A stretch of 64,000 bases of DNA, taken from the NCBI RefSeq assembly GCF_900172295.1, contig NZ_FWFL01000007.1, positions 1-64,000 of the forward strand. Reading direction: 5' to 3'. Shown here piece after piece: positions 16,311 through 24,431 of the stretch. The position numbers were made by a program, and so were the translations under genes. Origin of the DNA: Roseovarius litorisediminis. GTDB taxonomy: Bacteria; Pseudomonadota; Alphaproteobacteria; Rhodobacterales; Rhodobacteraceae. Each line of letters begins with the position of its first letter. The first letter of the stretch is position 1. The notes beneath the pieces were generated by a model. It had not been told where the DNA came from and ran no database searches. It was given only the letters and a program-made list of their open reading frames with translations.

Positions 16311-16470
16311 TGGCGGGTTCTGCGCTTCTTGTGGATGGTTGCATTCCGGTGGCCTTAAGCAATTCCGAGGGAGCTGGCTCTGTCCGGATCCTGGTCCGGT
16401 TACCCGGTGCCCACCTGTATATACAGGTCCTCGGGAATGAGATAACCACACGGTTCGTGCGGTCCCGCCA
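16311..16470 (+). ncRNA. ssrS: Candidate 6S RNA
   Basis: About 160 nt forming a long rod. Outer stem TGGCGGG (16311-16317) pairs with CCCGCCA (16464-16470); inward, GTGGATGGTT faces AACCACAC; then an asymmetric bubble; ATTCCGAGG pairs with CCTCGGGAAT. Inside are two hairpins: CCGGATCCTGGTCCGG and the palindrome CCTGTATATACAGG. A long hairpin with a central bubble is the 6S hallmark. In Rhodobacter sphaeroides ssrS is followed on the opposite strand by the small salt-stress membrane protein gene sspA; here a small membrane protein gene occupies that place. TTGCCG (16275-16280) is a weak -35 candidate. Ends are approximate. Confidence 0.7.
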
Positions 16471-16483
16471 CACCACCCTGTTT

Positions 16484-16561
16484 CGTACGATCCGTACGTT
16501 TTGTACGTAAAAATCGTACGCAATTCGGGTGCGATTCAGAAATGGGCGTACAAAACGTACG
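16484..16561. repeat. Cluster of CGTACG palindromes with a 15-bp inverted repeat
   Basis: CGTACG-ATC-CGTACG lies at 16484-16498. CGTACGTTTTGTACG (16493-16507) is the exact reverse complement of CGTACAAAACGTACG (16547-16561), 39 bp apart. One more CGTACG is at 16515-16520. The cluster fills the gap between the 3' ends of ssrS and the convergent membrane protein gene, so it may be a bidirectional terminator, a protein-binding site, or both. Confidence 0.75.
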
Positions 16562-16590
16562 CATCAGCCCGGTTTTCCAGAAATCAAGAC

Positions 16591-16932
16591 TTAGCGCTTC
16601 TGCCAGAAACCTTGCGCGCGGCCTTTGTCGACGCGTACCGGGATCGTGGCAAATTCACGCCGCATCGCGACATGCTGACGCTTGCCGCCACCGGGACCGT
16701 CATCATCGTCGTCATCCTTCATCTTCATGACGGCGATAGCAAATTGCACGCCGGCAAAGACGATACCATTGGCCACCCAGAGGATAACCAGTGCCAGCCA
16801 GCCCTTGTCGGAGGTGGAGATCAGATGCCAAAGATTGCCGATGTTGAAATACAGCAGCATGCCCACAAAAACACCCGCGATGCCAAATCCGATGAGGACA
16901 TTGGTGATGTAGAGGCGGATAAGCTTGGGCAT
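16591..16932 (-). CDS. Small membrane protein, SspA-like by position
   Basis: 113 residues with two membrane segments (about residues 10-32, VLIGFGIAGVFVGMLLYFNI, and 45-68, LALVILWVANGIVFAGVQFA), then an acidic run KMKDDDDDDGPGGG and a basic tail. It is convergent with the candidate 6S RNA, the arrangement described for sspA (putative salt stress-induced membrane protein) in Rhodobacter. Function unknown. The homology to SspA is inferred mainly from position and topology. Confidence 0.7.
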   Translation of the reverse strand: MPKLIRLYITNVLIGFGIAGVFVGMLLYFNIGNLWHLISTSDKGWLALVILWVANGIVFAGVQFAIAVMKMKDDDDDDGPGGGKRQHVAMRREFATIPVRVDKGRAQGFWQKR

Positions 16933-17106
16933 TGGACGACTCCCCCAGTCTGGTGCTTTATTATATCGTGGTCAGCCGGGATATCTCAAGGGGAGGAACC
17001 GAGGTTTAGCGCAAACTCTCGGGCTTGGCCGAGGTTTGCCGAATGTTCATTTGAAATGTAAAGCTGGAGAAACGTCCAATATGCGGACCGAGCAGACCTC
17101 TGGACG

Positions 17107-18168
17107 CTACGAGTTTACGGTGACCACAAGCTTGCCGACAAAGTCCTTCCTGCCGAACGTCTCTTGGGCTCGGGCAAGTTCCGCGAGCGGAAATGCGCCC
17201 GCTAACAACGGTCTGATCGCGCCTGACAGGACATAGTCACGGACCGCCGCGAAGTCGCGGCGAGTGCCCTGTGTTGCACCGTGGATTTCGATGTTCTTGA
17301 GATAAATGCGACGCATATCGAGTTCAACGATCGGACCACCCATTGCGCCGCACGTCGCATACCGCCCCCCGGGTCGCAACACCTCGATCAGATCGGGCAT
17401 CATTGGACCTGCCACCGTGTCCACGATCACATCAATAACTGCGCCACCTGTGGCAGCTTGGACGGCAGACACCAAGTCTTTGCAGCCCCGCTCCACGACC
17501 TCTTCAGCCCCTATTGAGCGCACAAGATCTTCTTTACCGGTGCCCACCACGCCATATGGGATCGCACCTCGTGCACGGCACAATTGAATGACACCTGAAC
17601 CCACACCGCCCGATGCCCCGGTGACCAATACCCGTTCGCCTTCGCATACGCGCGCTCTGCGCAGCATGTGTTCTCCAGTCACGTAGGCACAACAAAATGT
17701 CGCCATTTCTGCATCGCTCAACTCAGTTTCAATCTGGTGAGCATTCACCGCAGGAACCGCTACATATTCCGCAAACCCGCCTGGTCGGTACGAACCGATA
17801 TAGTCGTGGCTCGCGATATCGACTCCCTCACCAGAGTAGATTCCGAAATCGACCATGACCCGTTCCCCAAGTCGCGATGGATCGATCGCATCACCGCACG
17901 CGGCAATCGTGCCAACAATGTCAGCCCCCTGAATTAGGGGAAACTGCAAGGGGCTGTCACCGAATGAAGTGACTTCTTCGGGATCGTCCGAGCTTCCGTA
18001 GGCGCCCTCGCGAACCCAGATGTCAGTGTTGTTGATACCGCAGGCCCCAACTTTGATCAGCACTTCCTCCGGCGTAATTGTAGGGACTGGATGATGGTCA
18101 TCCAAAACCAGCTTGTCGGGGCCGCCATGTCCGGTGAGCAGCATGGCCCTCATGGTCTCCGGTATCAT
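17107..18168 (-). CDS. Zinc-type alcohol dehydrogenase/quinone oxidoreductase (MDR family)
   Basis: 353 residues from ATG 18166-18168 (MIPETMRAMLLTGHGG). The GroES-like catalytic domain includes VGACGINNTDIWVREGAYG and FPLIQGADIVG; the nucleotide-binding motif is VTGASGGVGSGVIQLCRARG. The family transfers hydride between NAD(P)H and alcohols or quinones. The structural zinc four-cysteine lobe is not evident, which favours a quinone oxidoreductase-like subgroup. Substrate unknown. It ends the leftward row ribBA-ribH-nusB, but 142 bp separates it from nusB. Confidence 0.8.
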   Translation of the reverse strand: MIPETMRAMLLTGHGGPDKLVLDDHHPVPTITPEEVLIKVGACGINNTDIWVREGAYGSSDDPEEVTSFGDSPLQFPLIQGADIVGTIAACGDAIDPSRLGERVMVDFGIYSGEGVDIASHDYIGSYRPGGFAEYVAVPAVNAHQIETELSDAEMATFCCAYVTGEHMLRRARVCEGERVLVTGASGGVGSGVIQLCRARGAIPYGVVGTGKEDLVRSIGAEEVVERGCKDLVSAVQAATGGAVIDVIVDTVAGPMMPDLIEVLRPGGRYATCGAMGGPIVELDMRRIYLKNIEIHGATQGTRRDFAAVRDYVLSGAIRPLLAGAFPLAELARAQETFGRKDFVGKLVVTVNS

Positions 18169-18310
18169 CCTAATTTTCCTTTGCGTCGGCCTTAACTGCG
18201 AGACCAAACTTAGGCCGAATTGGGGTAGGTGGCAAGCTAGCGCCCTTTGGCTTCATCGGAAGAATGTCTGCAACGGGCTCAGAGTGGTCATCCAATCCTT
18301 TTTGCGCTAC

Positions 18311-18793
18311 TCAGAACGCCTCGGGCTTGGCCTCGCGAGCCATGTGATCCAGTACGGCGTTGACGAATTTGGATTCCTTGCCCTCGGGGTAGAAGCTTTT
18401 GGCGATATCGACGAATTCCATGATCACCACCTTGGGGGGGGTGTTGGAATGGGTCAGTTCGGCCCCGGCGGCGCGGAAAAGGGCGCGGATCGTCGGATCA
18501 ATCCGGTTTATCGGCCATTTCGCCACCAGTGCCCGGTCGGTCATCTGGTCAATCTGCACCTGATGGTTGACCGCATCCTCCAGCAGTCGGGTAAACAGGT
18601 CGACATCGCCCTCGGCCATGTCGGTTTCGTCGTCCACCTGAGCGCCAAAGCGGAAATCAAGAAACTCCAGCCGCACGGAATCAAGCGTCTGGCCGGAATG
18701 TTCCATCTGAAACAGCGCCTGCACCGCGTAAAGCCGGGCAGCGGATTTCATCTGTCGCTTTTGGTTGCCCGAAAGGGGTTTGTCGTCGTTCAT
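18311..18793 (-). CDS. nusB: Transcription antitermination factor NusB
   Basis: 160 residues, all-helical, with KRQMKSAARLYAVQALFQME at the N-terminus and FVNAVLDHMAREA at the end, both typical of NusB. It acts with NusE (S10) on boxA RNA in rRNA antitermination. The ATG overlaps the ribH stop (18790-18793), matching the common ribH-nusB order. Confidence 0.95.
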   Translation of the reverse strand: MNDDKPLSGNQKRQMKSAARLYAVQALFQMEHSGQTLDSVRLEFLDFRFGAQVDDETDMAEGDVDLFTRLLEDAVNHQVQIDQMTDRALVAKWPINRIDPTIRALFRAAGAELTHSNTPPKVVIMEFVDIAKSFYPEGKESKFVNAVLDHMAREAKPEAF

Positions 18794-19335
18794 GCCTTTG
18801 GGTTATCCTTAAGCTCGCCTGCCAGCTTGTATTCCTGCGCTTCGGGGATAAAGCCCACCCCCTTGCGCGAAGCGCCCCACTTACGGGTGAGTGCGATAAG
18901 ATGCAAGGCCGCAGCAGCAGCCCCTGCCCCTTTGTTCATCGCCGCCGGATCGGCGCGCACCTCGGCCTGCGCGCGGTTTTCGACCGTCAGGATACCGTTG
19001 CCGATGCACAGCCCCTGAAGACCCAGCATGGTGATGCCGCGTGAACTGTCGTTGCAGACGGTTTCATAGTGCGTGGTTTCGCCCCGGATGACGCAGCCAA
19101 GGGCGACGTAGCCATCAAAGTTTGACAGGCGCTCGGCGATGCCGATGGCGGTGGGAACCTCCAGCGCGCCGGGCACCTCGACCAGATCCCATGTGCCGCC
19201 TGACGCCTCGATCTCGGCCTTGGCACCGGCAATCAGGTTATCGGCAATGTCGCGGTAGAACGGGGCCACAACGATCAGCAGCTTGACCGGTTTGTCAAAG
19301 CTGGCGCGCGGCAGGGAGTATTCTTTTTCAGCCAT
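18790..19335 (-). CDS. ribH: 6,7-dimethyl-8-ribityllumazine synthase (RibH)
   Basis: 181 residues. The substrate-binding motifs are VVAPFYRDIAD, VPGALEVPTAI, ALGCVIRGETTHYE (with the catalytic-site histidine) and NKGAGAAAAALHLI. It condenses the ribityl-pyrimidine with dihydroxybutanone phosphate in riboflavin synthesis. It follows ribBA by 6 bp and overlaps nusB, so the three form one transcription unit. Confidence 0.96.
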   Translation of the reverse strand: MAEKEYSLPRASFDKPVKLLIVVAPFYRDIADNLIAGAKAEIEASGGTWDLVEVPGALEVPTAIGIAERLSNFDGYVALGCVIRGETTHYETVCNDSSRGITMLGLQGLCIGNGILTVENRAQAEVRADPAAMNKGAGAAAAALHLIALTRKWGASRKGVGFIPEAQEYKLAGELKDNPKA

Positions 19336-19341
19336 TTGGGA

Positions 19342-20493
19342 TCAACCTTTGTTCAGAGGGCGGGTGCCGGTGATCGAGATACCATAGGCATCCAGCCCCA
19401 GATAACGCGTATCGGGGCTGTCGGTCAGAAGGATCAGGTCCTGCAGGCCCATGGTCTGCATGATCTGCGCGCCCAGACCGGTCTGTTTGATCGTGCGTGG
19501 GGTGTCGTCATCCTCCATCTCGCCGGACAGTTTCGGACGCGGCTGGCGGAACAGGAAGACAGCACCGCGCCCCTCGGACGCGATGATCTCCATCGCGCGG
19601 GGCAGCTTGCCGGTGGGGCCTTTGGCGGTTTTTGACAAACCGATACCCAGCACATCCTCCAGAGCATTAAGCGCATGGGTGCGCGCCAGAACCGGCTGGC
19701 CGTCGCTGATGTCGCCCTTGGTCAGAACCACATGTTCGGTGCCGCTGATCTGATCTGCGAAAATCCGCATCTCCCAGGCGCCCCCATGGCTGGAGTGCAC
19801 GGTCTCGCGGCGCATCTCGCGCACCAGGTTGTCGTGCTTGTGGCGATAGGCAATCAGGTCGCTGATCGTGCCGATTTTCAACCCGTGCTGCTGCCCGAAT
19901 TCGATCAGGTCGGGCAGACGCGCCATGGTGCCGTCGTCTTTCATGATCTCGCAGATCACACCCGAGGGATGCAGACCCGCAAGCCGGGAAATATCCACCG
20001 CGGCCTCGGTATGGCCCGCGCGGATCAGAACGCCGCCGGTGCGTGCGCGCAGCGGAAAGACATGGCCTGGCGTGGCGATGTCGGCAGGCCCGACCTTGTC
20101 ATTGATCGCTGTGGCGACGGTCAGCGCGCGGTCGGCGGCGGAAATGCCAGTGCTGACGCCTTCTCGGGCCTCTATCGAGACAGTGAAAGCGGTCTCGTGC
20201 CGCGACGAGTTATTGACAGCCATCATCGGCAGGCCCAGATGCTCGATCCGTTCCGACGTCATCGGCAGGCAGATCAGGCCGCGGCCATAGGTGGCCATGA
20301 AATTAATGGCTGCCGCATCAGCGAATTCGGCCGGGATCACCAGATCGCCCTCATTCTCGCGATCCTCGTGATCAACAAGGATATACATCCGGCCAGCGCG
20401 CGCCTCGGCGATGATTTCCTCGGTCGAGGCGATGGCGCTTTTCAGGTTGGCCTCAACTGGACCTGGTTTTTCGAACGGTACGGTATCGGACAT
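19342..20493 (-). CDS. ribB: RibBA-like: DHBP synthase with a degenerate GTP cyclohydrolase II half
   Basis: 383 residues. The first about 205 form a normal 3,4-dihydroxybutanone-4-phosphate synthase (VDHEDRENEGDLVIPAE; AGHTEAAVDISRLAGL). The second half aligns with GTP cyclohydrolase II but contains no cysteine at all; the zinc motif (CxxxxxxxxxxCxC) is replaced by a stretch ending PVLARTHALNALEDVLG. The cyclohydrolase should therefore be inactive, as in RibBX-type proteins. A separate ribA must supply the other branch. It heads the ribBA-ribH-nusB row. Confidence 0.9.
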   Translation of the reverse strand: MSDTVPFEKPGPVEANLKSAIASTEEIIAEARAGRMYILVDHEDRENEGDLVIPAEFADAAAINFMATYGRGLICLPMTSERIEHLGLPMMAVNNSSRHETAFTVSIEAREGVSTGISAADRALTVATAINDKVGPADIATPGHVFPLRARTGGVLIRAGHTEAAVDISRLAGLHPSGVICEIMKDDGTMARLPDLIEFGQQHGLKIGTISDLIAYRHKHDNLVREMRRETVHSSHGGAWEMRIFADQISGTEHVVLTKGDISDGQPVLARTHALNALEDVLGIGLSKTAKGPTGKLPRAMEIIASEGRGAVFLFRQPRPKLSGEMEDDDTPRTIKQTGLGAQIMQTMGLQDLILLTDSPDTRYLGLDAYGISITGTRPLNKG

Positions 20494-20573
20494 GGGATTG
20501 CCCCCTTAGCGTAATGCAGCCCGGCCCGGATACCGCAGGCAGACCGCGAAGGCCAGAGGGGAAAGCCGCAGAT

Positions 20574-21455
20574 TCAGCCTTGTTTCAGCAGGGCAATAAC
20601 CGGGGCCAGAGCGTCGCGGGCCCCAGCAAAGCCCGCGTGTTCCAGCACCAGCGCTTTGCCCGTCAGCACCTTTTGGACAAACGGGGCCACCAATGCGCCG
20701 CTGTCCAGCGCCGATTGCACAAGGCATTGATGCCCCATCAGAACGCCCGCACCATGGCGCGCCTCTTCCACTGCGATACTGTAGAGCGAAAAGCGGGGGC
20801 CACGGTCAGGGGCAGAATGACCGGGCATGGCGCTGGCGGCCCAGGCGGCCCAGTCCCCGGGCCAGAGCGCGTCGTGCAGCAAGGTTTCATTCAGCAAATC
20901 CTGCGGTTCACCCAACCGCGCGGCGATGTCCGGTGTGCAGACAGGGAATATGGCATCCTGCGCCAGAATTAATTCGTGGGCCGCACCGGTGGGGGGACGG
21001 ATAAAGAGACTGAGATCAAAGAGTTCGCGCGCCAGATTGGGAGGAGATTCGATAGCCGAGACCGACAGAGAAAGCTGTGGCAATCGGGCGCGTACAAGCG
21101 GCAGGCGGGGCGAAAGCCAAAGCTGCGCCACCGATGGCAGGGCTGCAATATGAAGCGTCTTCTGGCGGGCGGCCGATCGCATGCCATGCACCGCCCCTCC
21201 CATGGCGTCAAAGGCTGCGGCAAAGCCCGGCGCAACCCTGGAGCCAAAGCTGGTCAGGCGCACGCCTTGTGAGCGCCGCTCGAAAAGGTCGGCGCCAATC
21301 CACTCTTCCAGTGCCTTGATATGCTGCGAAACGGCACCAGGGGTCACGCAGAGTTCATCTGCGGCATTGGCAAAGCCACCCAGACGGGCAGCGGCCTCGA
21401 ACGCGCGCAGGGCGTTAAGCGGAGGGCCTTTGGGACGCGGCGGAGAGACGGACAT
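20574..21455 (-). CDS. LysR-family (GcvA-like) transcriptional regulator
   Basis: 293 residues. The helix-turn-helix reads LNALRAFEAAARLGGFANAA then VTPGAVSQHIKALEEWIGAD, close to the GcvA subgroup, followed by a substrate-binding domain. It is divergent from the SHMT-like gene at 21558 with 102 bp between, the usual arrangement for a LysR protein controlling its neighbour and itself. A fitting operator lies 9 bp before its ATG. The ligand is not known. Confidence 0.92.
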   Translation of the reverse strand: MSVSPPRPKGPPLNALRAFEAAARLGGFANAADELCVTPGAVSQHIKALEEWIGADLFERRSQGVRLTSFGSRVAPGFAAAFDAMGGAVHGMRSAARQKTLHIAALPSVAQLWLSPRLPLVRARLPQLSLSVSAIESPPNLARELFDLSLFIRPPTGAAHELILAQDAIFPVCTPDIAARLGEPQDLLNETLLHDALWPGDWAAWAASAMPGHSAPDRGPRFSLYSIAVEEARHGAGVLMGHQCLVQSALDSGALVAPFVQKVLTGKALVLEHAGFAGARDALAPVIALLKQG

Positions 21456-21463
21456 TTGTTAGC

Positions 21464-21478
21464 CTTAGTTTTTCTAAG
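21464..21478. promoter_or_regulatory. Likely LysR-type operator
   Basis: CTTAG-TTTTT-CTAAG is a perfect 5-bp inverted repeat and contains the LysR motif T-N11-A (T21465, A21477). It lies just upstream of the regulator's own start, in the divergent promoter region shared with the SHMT-like gene. Confidence 0.65.
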
Positions 21479-21557
21479 CTGATTTTTACATATTCTGGTT
21501 TGCGCCGTCCAGCAGATCGCAGCAGAGTAACGACAACACATGCCATGGAGATTTGAG

Positions 21558-22874
21558 ATGACCCTTAACCACCGTTCCTGGGTGCCGGAAAACTGCGAAA
21601 CCCTTGTCCAATCCATTGCCACCCGCACCGCCAGCCAGACAAGGGACGAGATTCTGAGCCGACTTGAAGGTCTGGCCGAAAAAAACCGCGAAATTCACGA
21701 GCGCGAGTGTTTCAACCTGAACCCGGCCACCAACGTGATGAACCCGCGTGCCGAGGCGTTTCTGGCCAGTGGTATGGGATCACGCCCGTCGCTGGGCTAT
21801 CCCGGAGACAAGTATGAGATGGGTCTGGAAGCGATCGAAGAGATCGAGGTGATCGCCGCCGAGCTGAGCGCCGAAATATTTGATGCCGCCTATGCCGAGA
21901 TCCGCGTGCCCTCGGGGGCGATTGCCAACCTTTACGGCTTCATGGCGACCTGCAAACCGGGCGATACGATCATCGCGCCGCCCGCATCGGTGGGCGGACA
22001 TGTAACGCATCATATGGCGGGTTGTGCCGGGCTCTACGGCCTGCGTACAGTTGAGGCGCCGGTGAACGCTGATGGCTATACGGTGGACGTGGACGCCCTG
22101 GCTGATCTGGCGCGCAAAGAGCGGCCCAAACTGATCACCGTCGGGGCCAGTCTGAACCTGTTTGAGCATCCGGTACGCGAGGTGCGGGACATTGCCGACG
22201 AGGTAGGCGCGAAAGTGCTGTTTGATGCGGCCCATCAATGCGGGATCATCGCCGGGCGCGCCTGGCGCAATCCATTGAAAGAAGGTGCCCATCTGATGAC
22301 CATGAGCACCTACAAATCGCTTGGCGGCCCGGCGGGCGGGCTGATTGTCACCGACGATGCGGAAATGGCTGAAAGACTGGATGCGATTGCCTTTCCGGGC
22401 ATGACGGCGAATTTCGACGCCGCGAAATCGGCGGCACTTGCGGTGACCATGCTGGATTGGCGCACGCATGGTCAGGCCTACGCCGCGCAGATGATCGCCG
22501 TGTCTCAAGCCCTGGCCAAGGCGCTGGCAGACGAAGGATTGCCGGTGTTTGAAGGCGCCGATGGTTATACCGGATCGCATCAGTTTGCGGTAAAGGCCGC
22601 CGGCTTTGGCGGCGGTCAGGCAGCATCGAAAAAGCTGCGGCAGGCCGGGTTTCTGGCCTGCGGGATCGGGCTGCCGATTGATCCGGTCGAGGGCGACATG
22701 AACGGGCTGCGCATCGGCACGCCGGAACTGGTGCGGTGGGGCATGACGGTGGCGGCTGCACCGCGCATGGCCGGGTTGATTTCCGGTGCGCTGCGCAGCA
22801 ATGACCCAAGCGCGATGATGCCCGAGGTGTCGGCGTGGCGGCAGGAGTTCGACCAGTTGCACTTTGTGAACTAG
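21558..22874 (+). CDS. SHMT-like fold-type I PLP enzyme
   Basis: 438 residues from ATG 21558-21560 (MTLNHRSWVPENCETLV); GGAG 7 nt upstream favours it over an ATG at 21543. It shows serine hydroxymethyltransferase features: NLNPATNVMNPRAEAFLASG, SLGYPGDKYEMG, RVPSGAIANLYGF, and the PLP lysine in MSTYKSLGGPAGG (K253). It is shorter and diverged from housekeeping GlyA, so it may be an aldolase or transferase acting on another hydroxy-amino acid. Control by the divergent LysR regulator supports a catabolic or accessory role. Substrate not determined. Confidence 0.75.
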   Translation: MTLNHRSWVPENCETLVQSIATRTASQTRDEILSRLEGLAEKNREIHERECFNLNPATNVMNPRAEAFLASGMGSRPSLGYPGDKYEMGLEAIEEIEVIAAELSAEIFDAAYAEIRVPSGAIANLYGFMATCKPGDTIIAPPASVGGHVTHHMAGCAGLYGLRTVEAPVNADGYTVDVDALADLARKERPKLITVGASLNLFEHPVREVRDIADEVGAKVLFDAAHQCGIIAGRAWRNPLKEGAHLMTMSTYKSLGGPAGGLIVTDDAEMAERLDAIAFPGMTANFDAAKSAALAVTMLDWRTHGQAYAAQMIAVSQALAKALADEGLPVFEGADGYTGSHQFAVKAAGFGGGQAASKKLRQAGFLACGIGLPIDPVEGDMNGLRIGTPELVRWGMTVAAAPRMAGLISGALRSNDPSAMMPEVSAWRQEFDQLHFVN

Positions 22875-22886
22875 GCGCATGACCTT

Positions 22887-22924
22887 CCCTTGCGTGCCGC
22901 CCCGAAAAAGCGTGTACGCAAGGG
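22887..22924. terminator. Hairpin between convergent genes
   Basis: CCCTTGCGT (22887-22895) pairs perfectly with ACGCAAGGG (22916-22924) around a 20-nt loop. It lies between the stops of the SHMT-like gene and the DUF3422 gene and could end transcripts from both sides. There is no T-run, so the terminator call is tentative. Confidence 0.4.
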
Positions 22925-22942
22925 CACGATGAACAGCCTGTA

Positions 22943-24223
22943 TCAGTGCATTTTCTTGTGAATACGCCGGATCATCCACCAGACCGTCAGCACCACCGGC
23001 AGGGTCACCGCAGCAATGATCATGCCTTTGCTGATCCCCAGCACATCCGTCAGCGGATAAAGCAGGTAGCCCGACAGCGATACCGCGTAATAGCTGATCG
23101 CGACAACCGACAGCCCCTCGACCGTGCGTTGCAGGCGCAGTTGCAGATCGGCGCGGCGGTCCATGCTTTCCAACAATGCCTGGTTTTGCGCACTGCGTTC
23201 CACGTCGACACGGGTGCGCAATAGCTCTCCGGCACGCCTTGCCCGGTCTGCCATCGCGGCCAGACGTTCCTGCGACGACAACACCGTGCGCATCGCAGGC
23301 TCGTAACGACGCATCATGAATTCCGAAAACGTTTGCCGCCCTTCAAAGCGCTCTTCACGCAGCACGTCGATGCGCTGGTTCACAATTTTAGAATAAGCCG
23401 CCGTGGCCCCGAAACGAAACGACGATTGTGCCACCATCGCCTCAAGCTCGGCTGAAACTTTCAACAGATCCTGCAGGGTTTCCTCGGCTGGCTGATGCCC
23501 CCCCGTCATTTCGCCGATCAGCCCACTGAGGTGGCCGTCGGTCTGCCCCATCTGCACACCCATGTCACGCACGCGGGCAAAGCCCAGCATCGACATCGCC
23601 TTGTAGGTCTCGATCTCGCACAGGCGCTGGACGATACGGCCGATACGGCGCTCACCCGTCTCTGGCGCCACGGTGACGGAAAACCGCAGATGCCCAGCCG
23701 GATCAATTCGGAAATCGCCTGCAATCACCGCGGCATCATCCAGCACACGGGCCACAGCCACGCTTTCGGCCACAAACCAGTCGTTGATCTCGGTGCGGGT
23801 CTTGTCCTTGCTGACCCAGGGAGAAACCCGCACGAGTGCCGAGGTTATCCGCTGGCCGGGCGCGTCGGCCAGCCAGTCATCCGGAAAGACTTCGAAATCT
23901 GCGGGATCAAAAGGCCGGGTGCTGACGCCTTCGGTAAAGACGGTATAGGTCACAAATTCGGTATGGCTTTCCCATTTCAGCACATGCCGCCCGATCTTGC
24001 CGGAATAATGCGTCGCGCCGGGCTGAGGATGAGCAGCACCGTAACGATCCAACAACGCGGTCAGGTGTGCCAGATCAGCATCGCGGTCGCGCTTGGCCGC
24101 ATCGTGCGGTTGCTTGATCGCCAGAAAGACCGCCGTACAGGATGGACCCAACGACGGAAAAGGGCGCGCGTGCAACTCATTGGCCAGTTGATAGCGCAGG
24201 GGGTTATCATTTATCGGCGGCAT
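22943..24223 (-). CDS. DUF3422 family membrane protein
   Basis: 426 residues from ATG 24221-24223 (MPPINDNPLRYQLANELHAR), the typical family start; a GTG at 24250 is also in frame. The protein is mainly soluble with coiled-coil character in the second half and two C-terminal membrane segments (VVAISYYAVSLSGYLLYPLT and MIIAAVTLPVVLTVWWMI), ending in a basic tail RRIHKKMH. The family is widespread in proteobacteria without known function. It is convergent with the SHMT-like gene. Confidence 0.85.
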   Translation of the reverse strand: MPPINDNPLRYQLANELHARPFPSLGPSCTAVFLAIKQPHDAAKRDRDADLAHLTALLDRYGAAHPQPGATHYSGKIGRHVLKWESHTEFVTYTVFTEGVSTRPFDPADFEVFPDDWLADAPGQRITSALVRVSPWVSKDKTRTEINDWFVAESVAVARVLDDAAVIAGDFRIDPAGHLRFSVTVAPETGERRIGRIVQRLCEIETYKAMSMLGFARVRDMGVQMGQTDGHLSGLIGEMTGGHQPAEETLQDLLKVSAELEAMVAQSSFRFGATAAYSKIVNQRIDVLREERFEGRQTFSEFMMRRYEPAMRTVLSSQERLAAMADRARRAGELLRTRVDVERSAQNQALLESMDRRADLQLRLQRTVEGLSVVAISYYAVSLSGYLLYPLTDVLGISKGMIIAAVTLPVVLTVWWMIRRIHKKMH

Positions 24224-24380
24224 ATCTGTGTTCCTGAAGGTTGCAGGCACCCTAATGTCTTGCCCCCACGATTGGAACAGATTATTATGTCACACCAACA
24301 ACTTAGCGGCACACAGCGGCATACAATAACCTGTCTTCGGCTTAGTCGCTGCAAAAACGCCCAAAGACCCTCTGTTCATT

Positions 24381-24414
24381 TGAAAAGGGCGCCCTGTGCA
24401 GGACGCCCTTTTCA
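24381..24414 (-). terminator. Terminator of the pntAB unit
   Basis: Perfect 11-bp arms TGAAAAGGGCG (24381-24391) and CGCCCTTTTCA (24404-24414) around 12 nt, 17 bp after the pntB stop. On the minus strand the 3' arm ends in CCCTTTTCA, giving a short T-run. Confidence 0.8.
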
Positions 24415-24431
24415 ATGATCTGCGCAGTGCC

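Noticed and set aside
16311-16470. tmRNA, SRP RNA or RNase P RNA as identity of the structured region
   Set aside because: No tRNA-like T arm, no GGAAGGAAGC-type SRP loop and no GAGGAAAGTCC of RNase P; the rod with bubble and the neighbour gene fit 6S RNA.
16484-16561. CGTACG cluster as a CRISPR array or ParB parS site
   Set aside because: Units are too short and irregular for CRISPR; parS is TGTTTCACGTGAAACA-like, which is not present.
20494-20573. FMN riboswitch upstream of ribBA
   Set aside because: Only 80 bp are available and the conserved FMN-aptamer loops are not visible.
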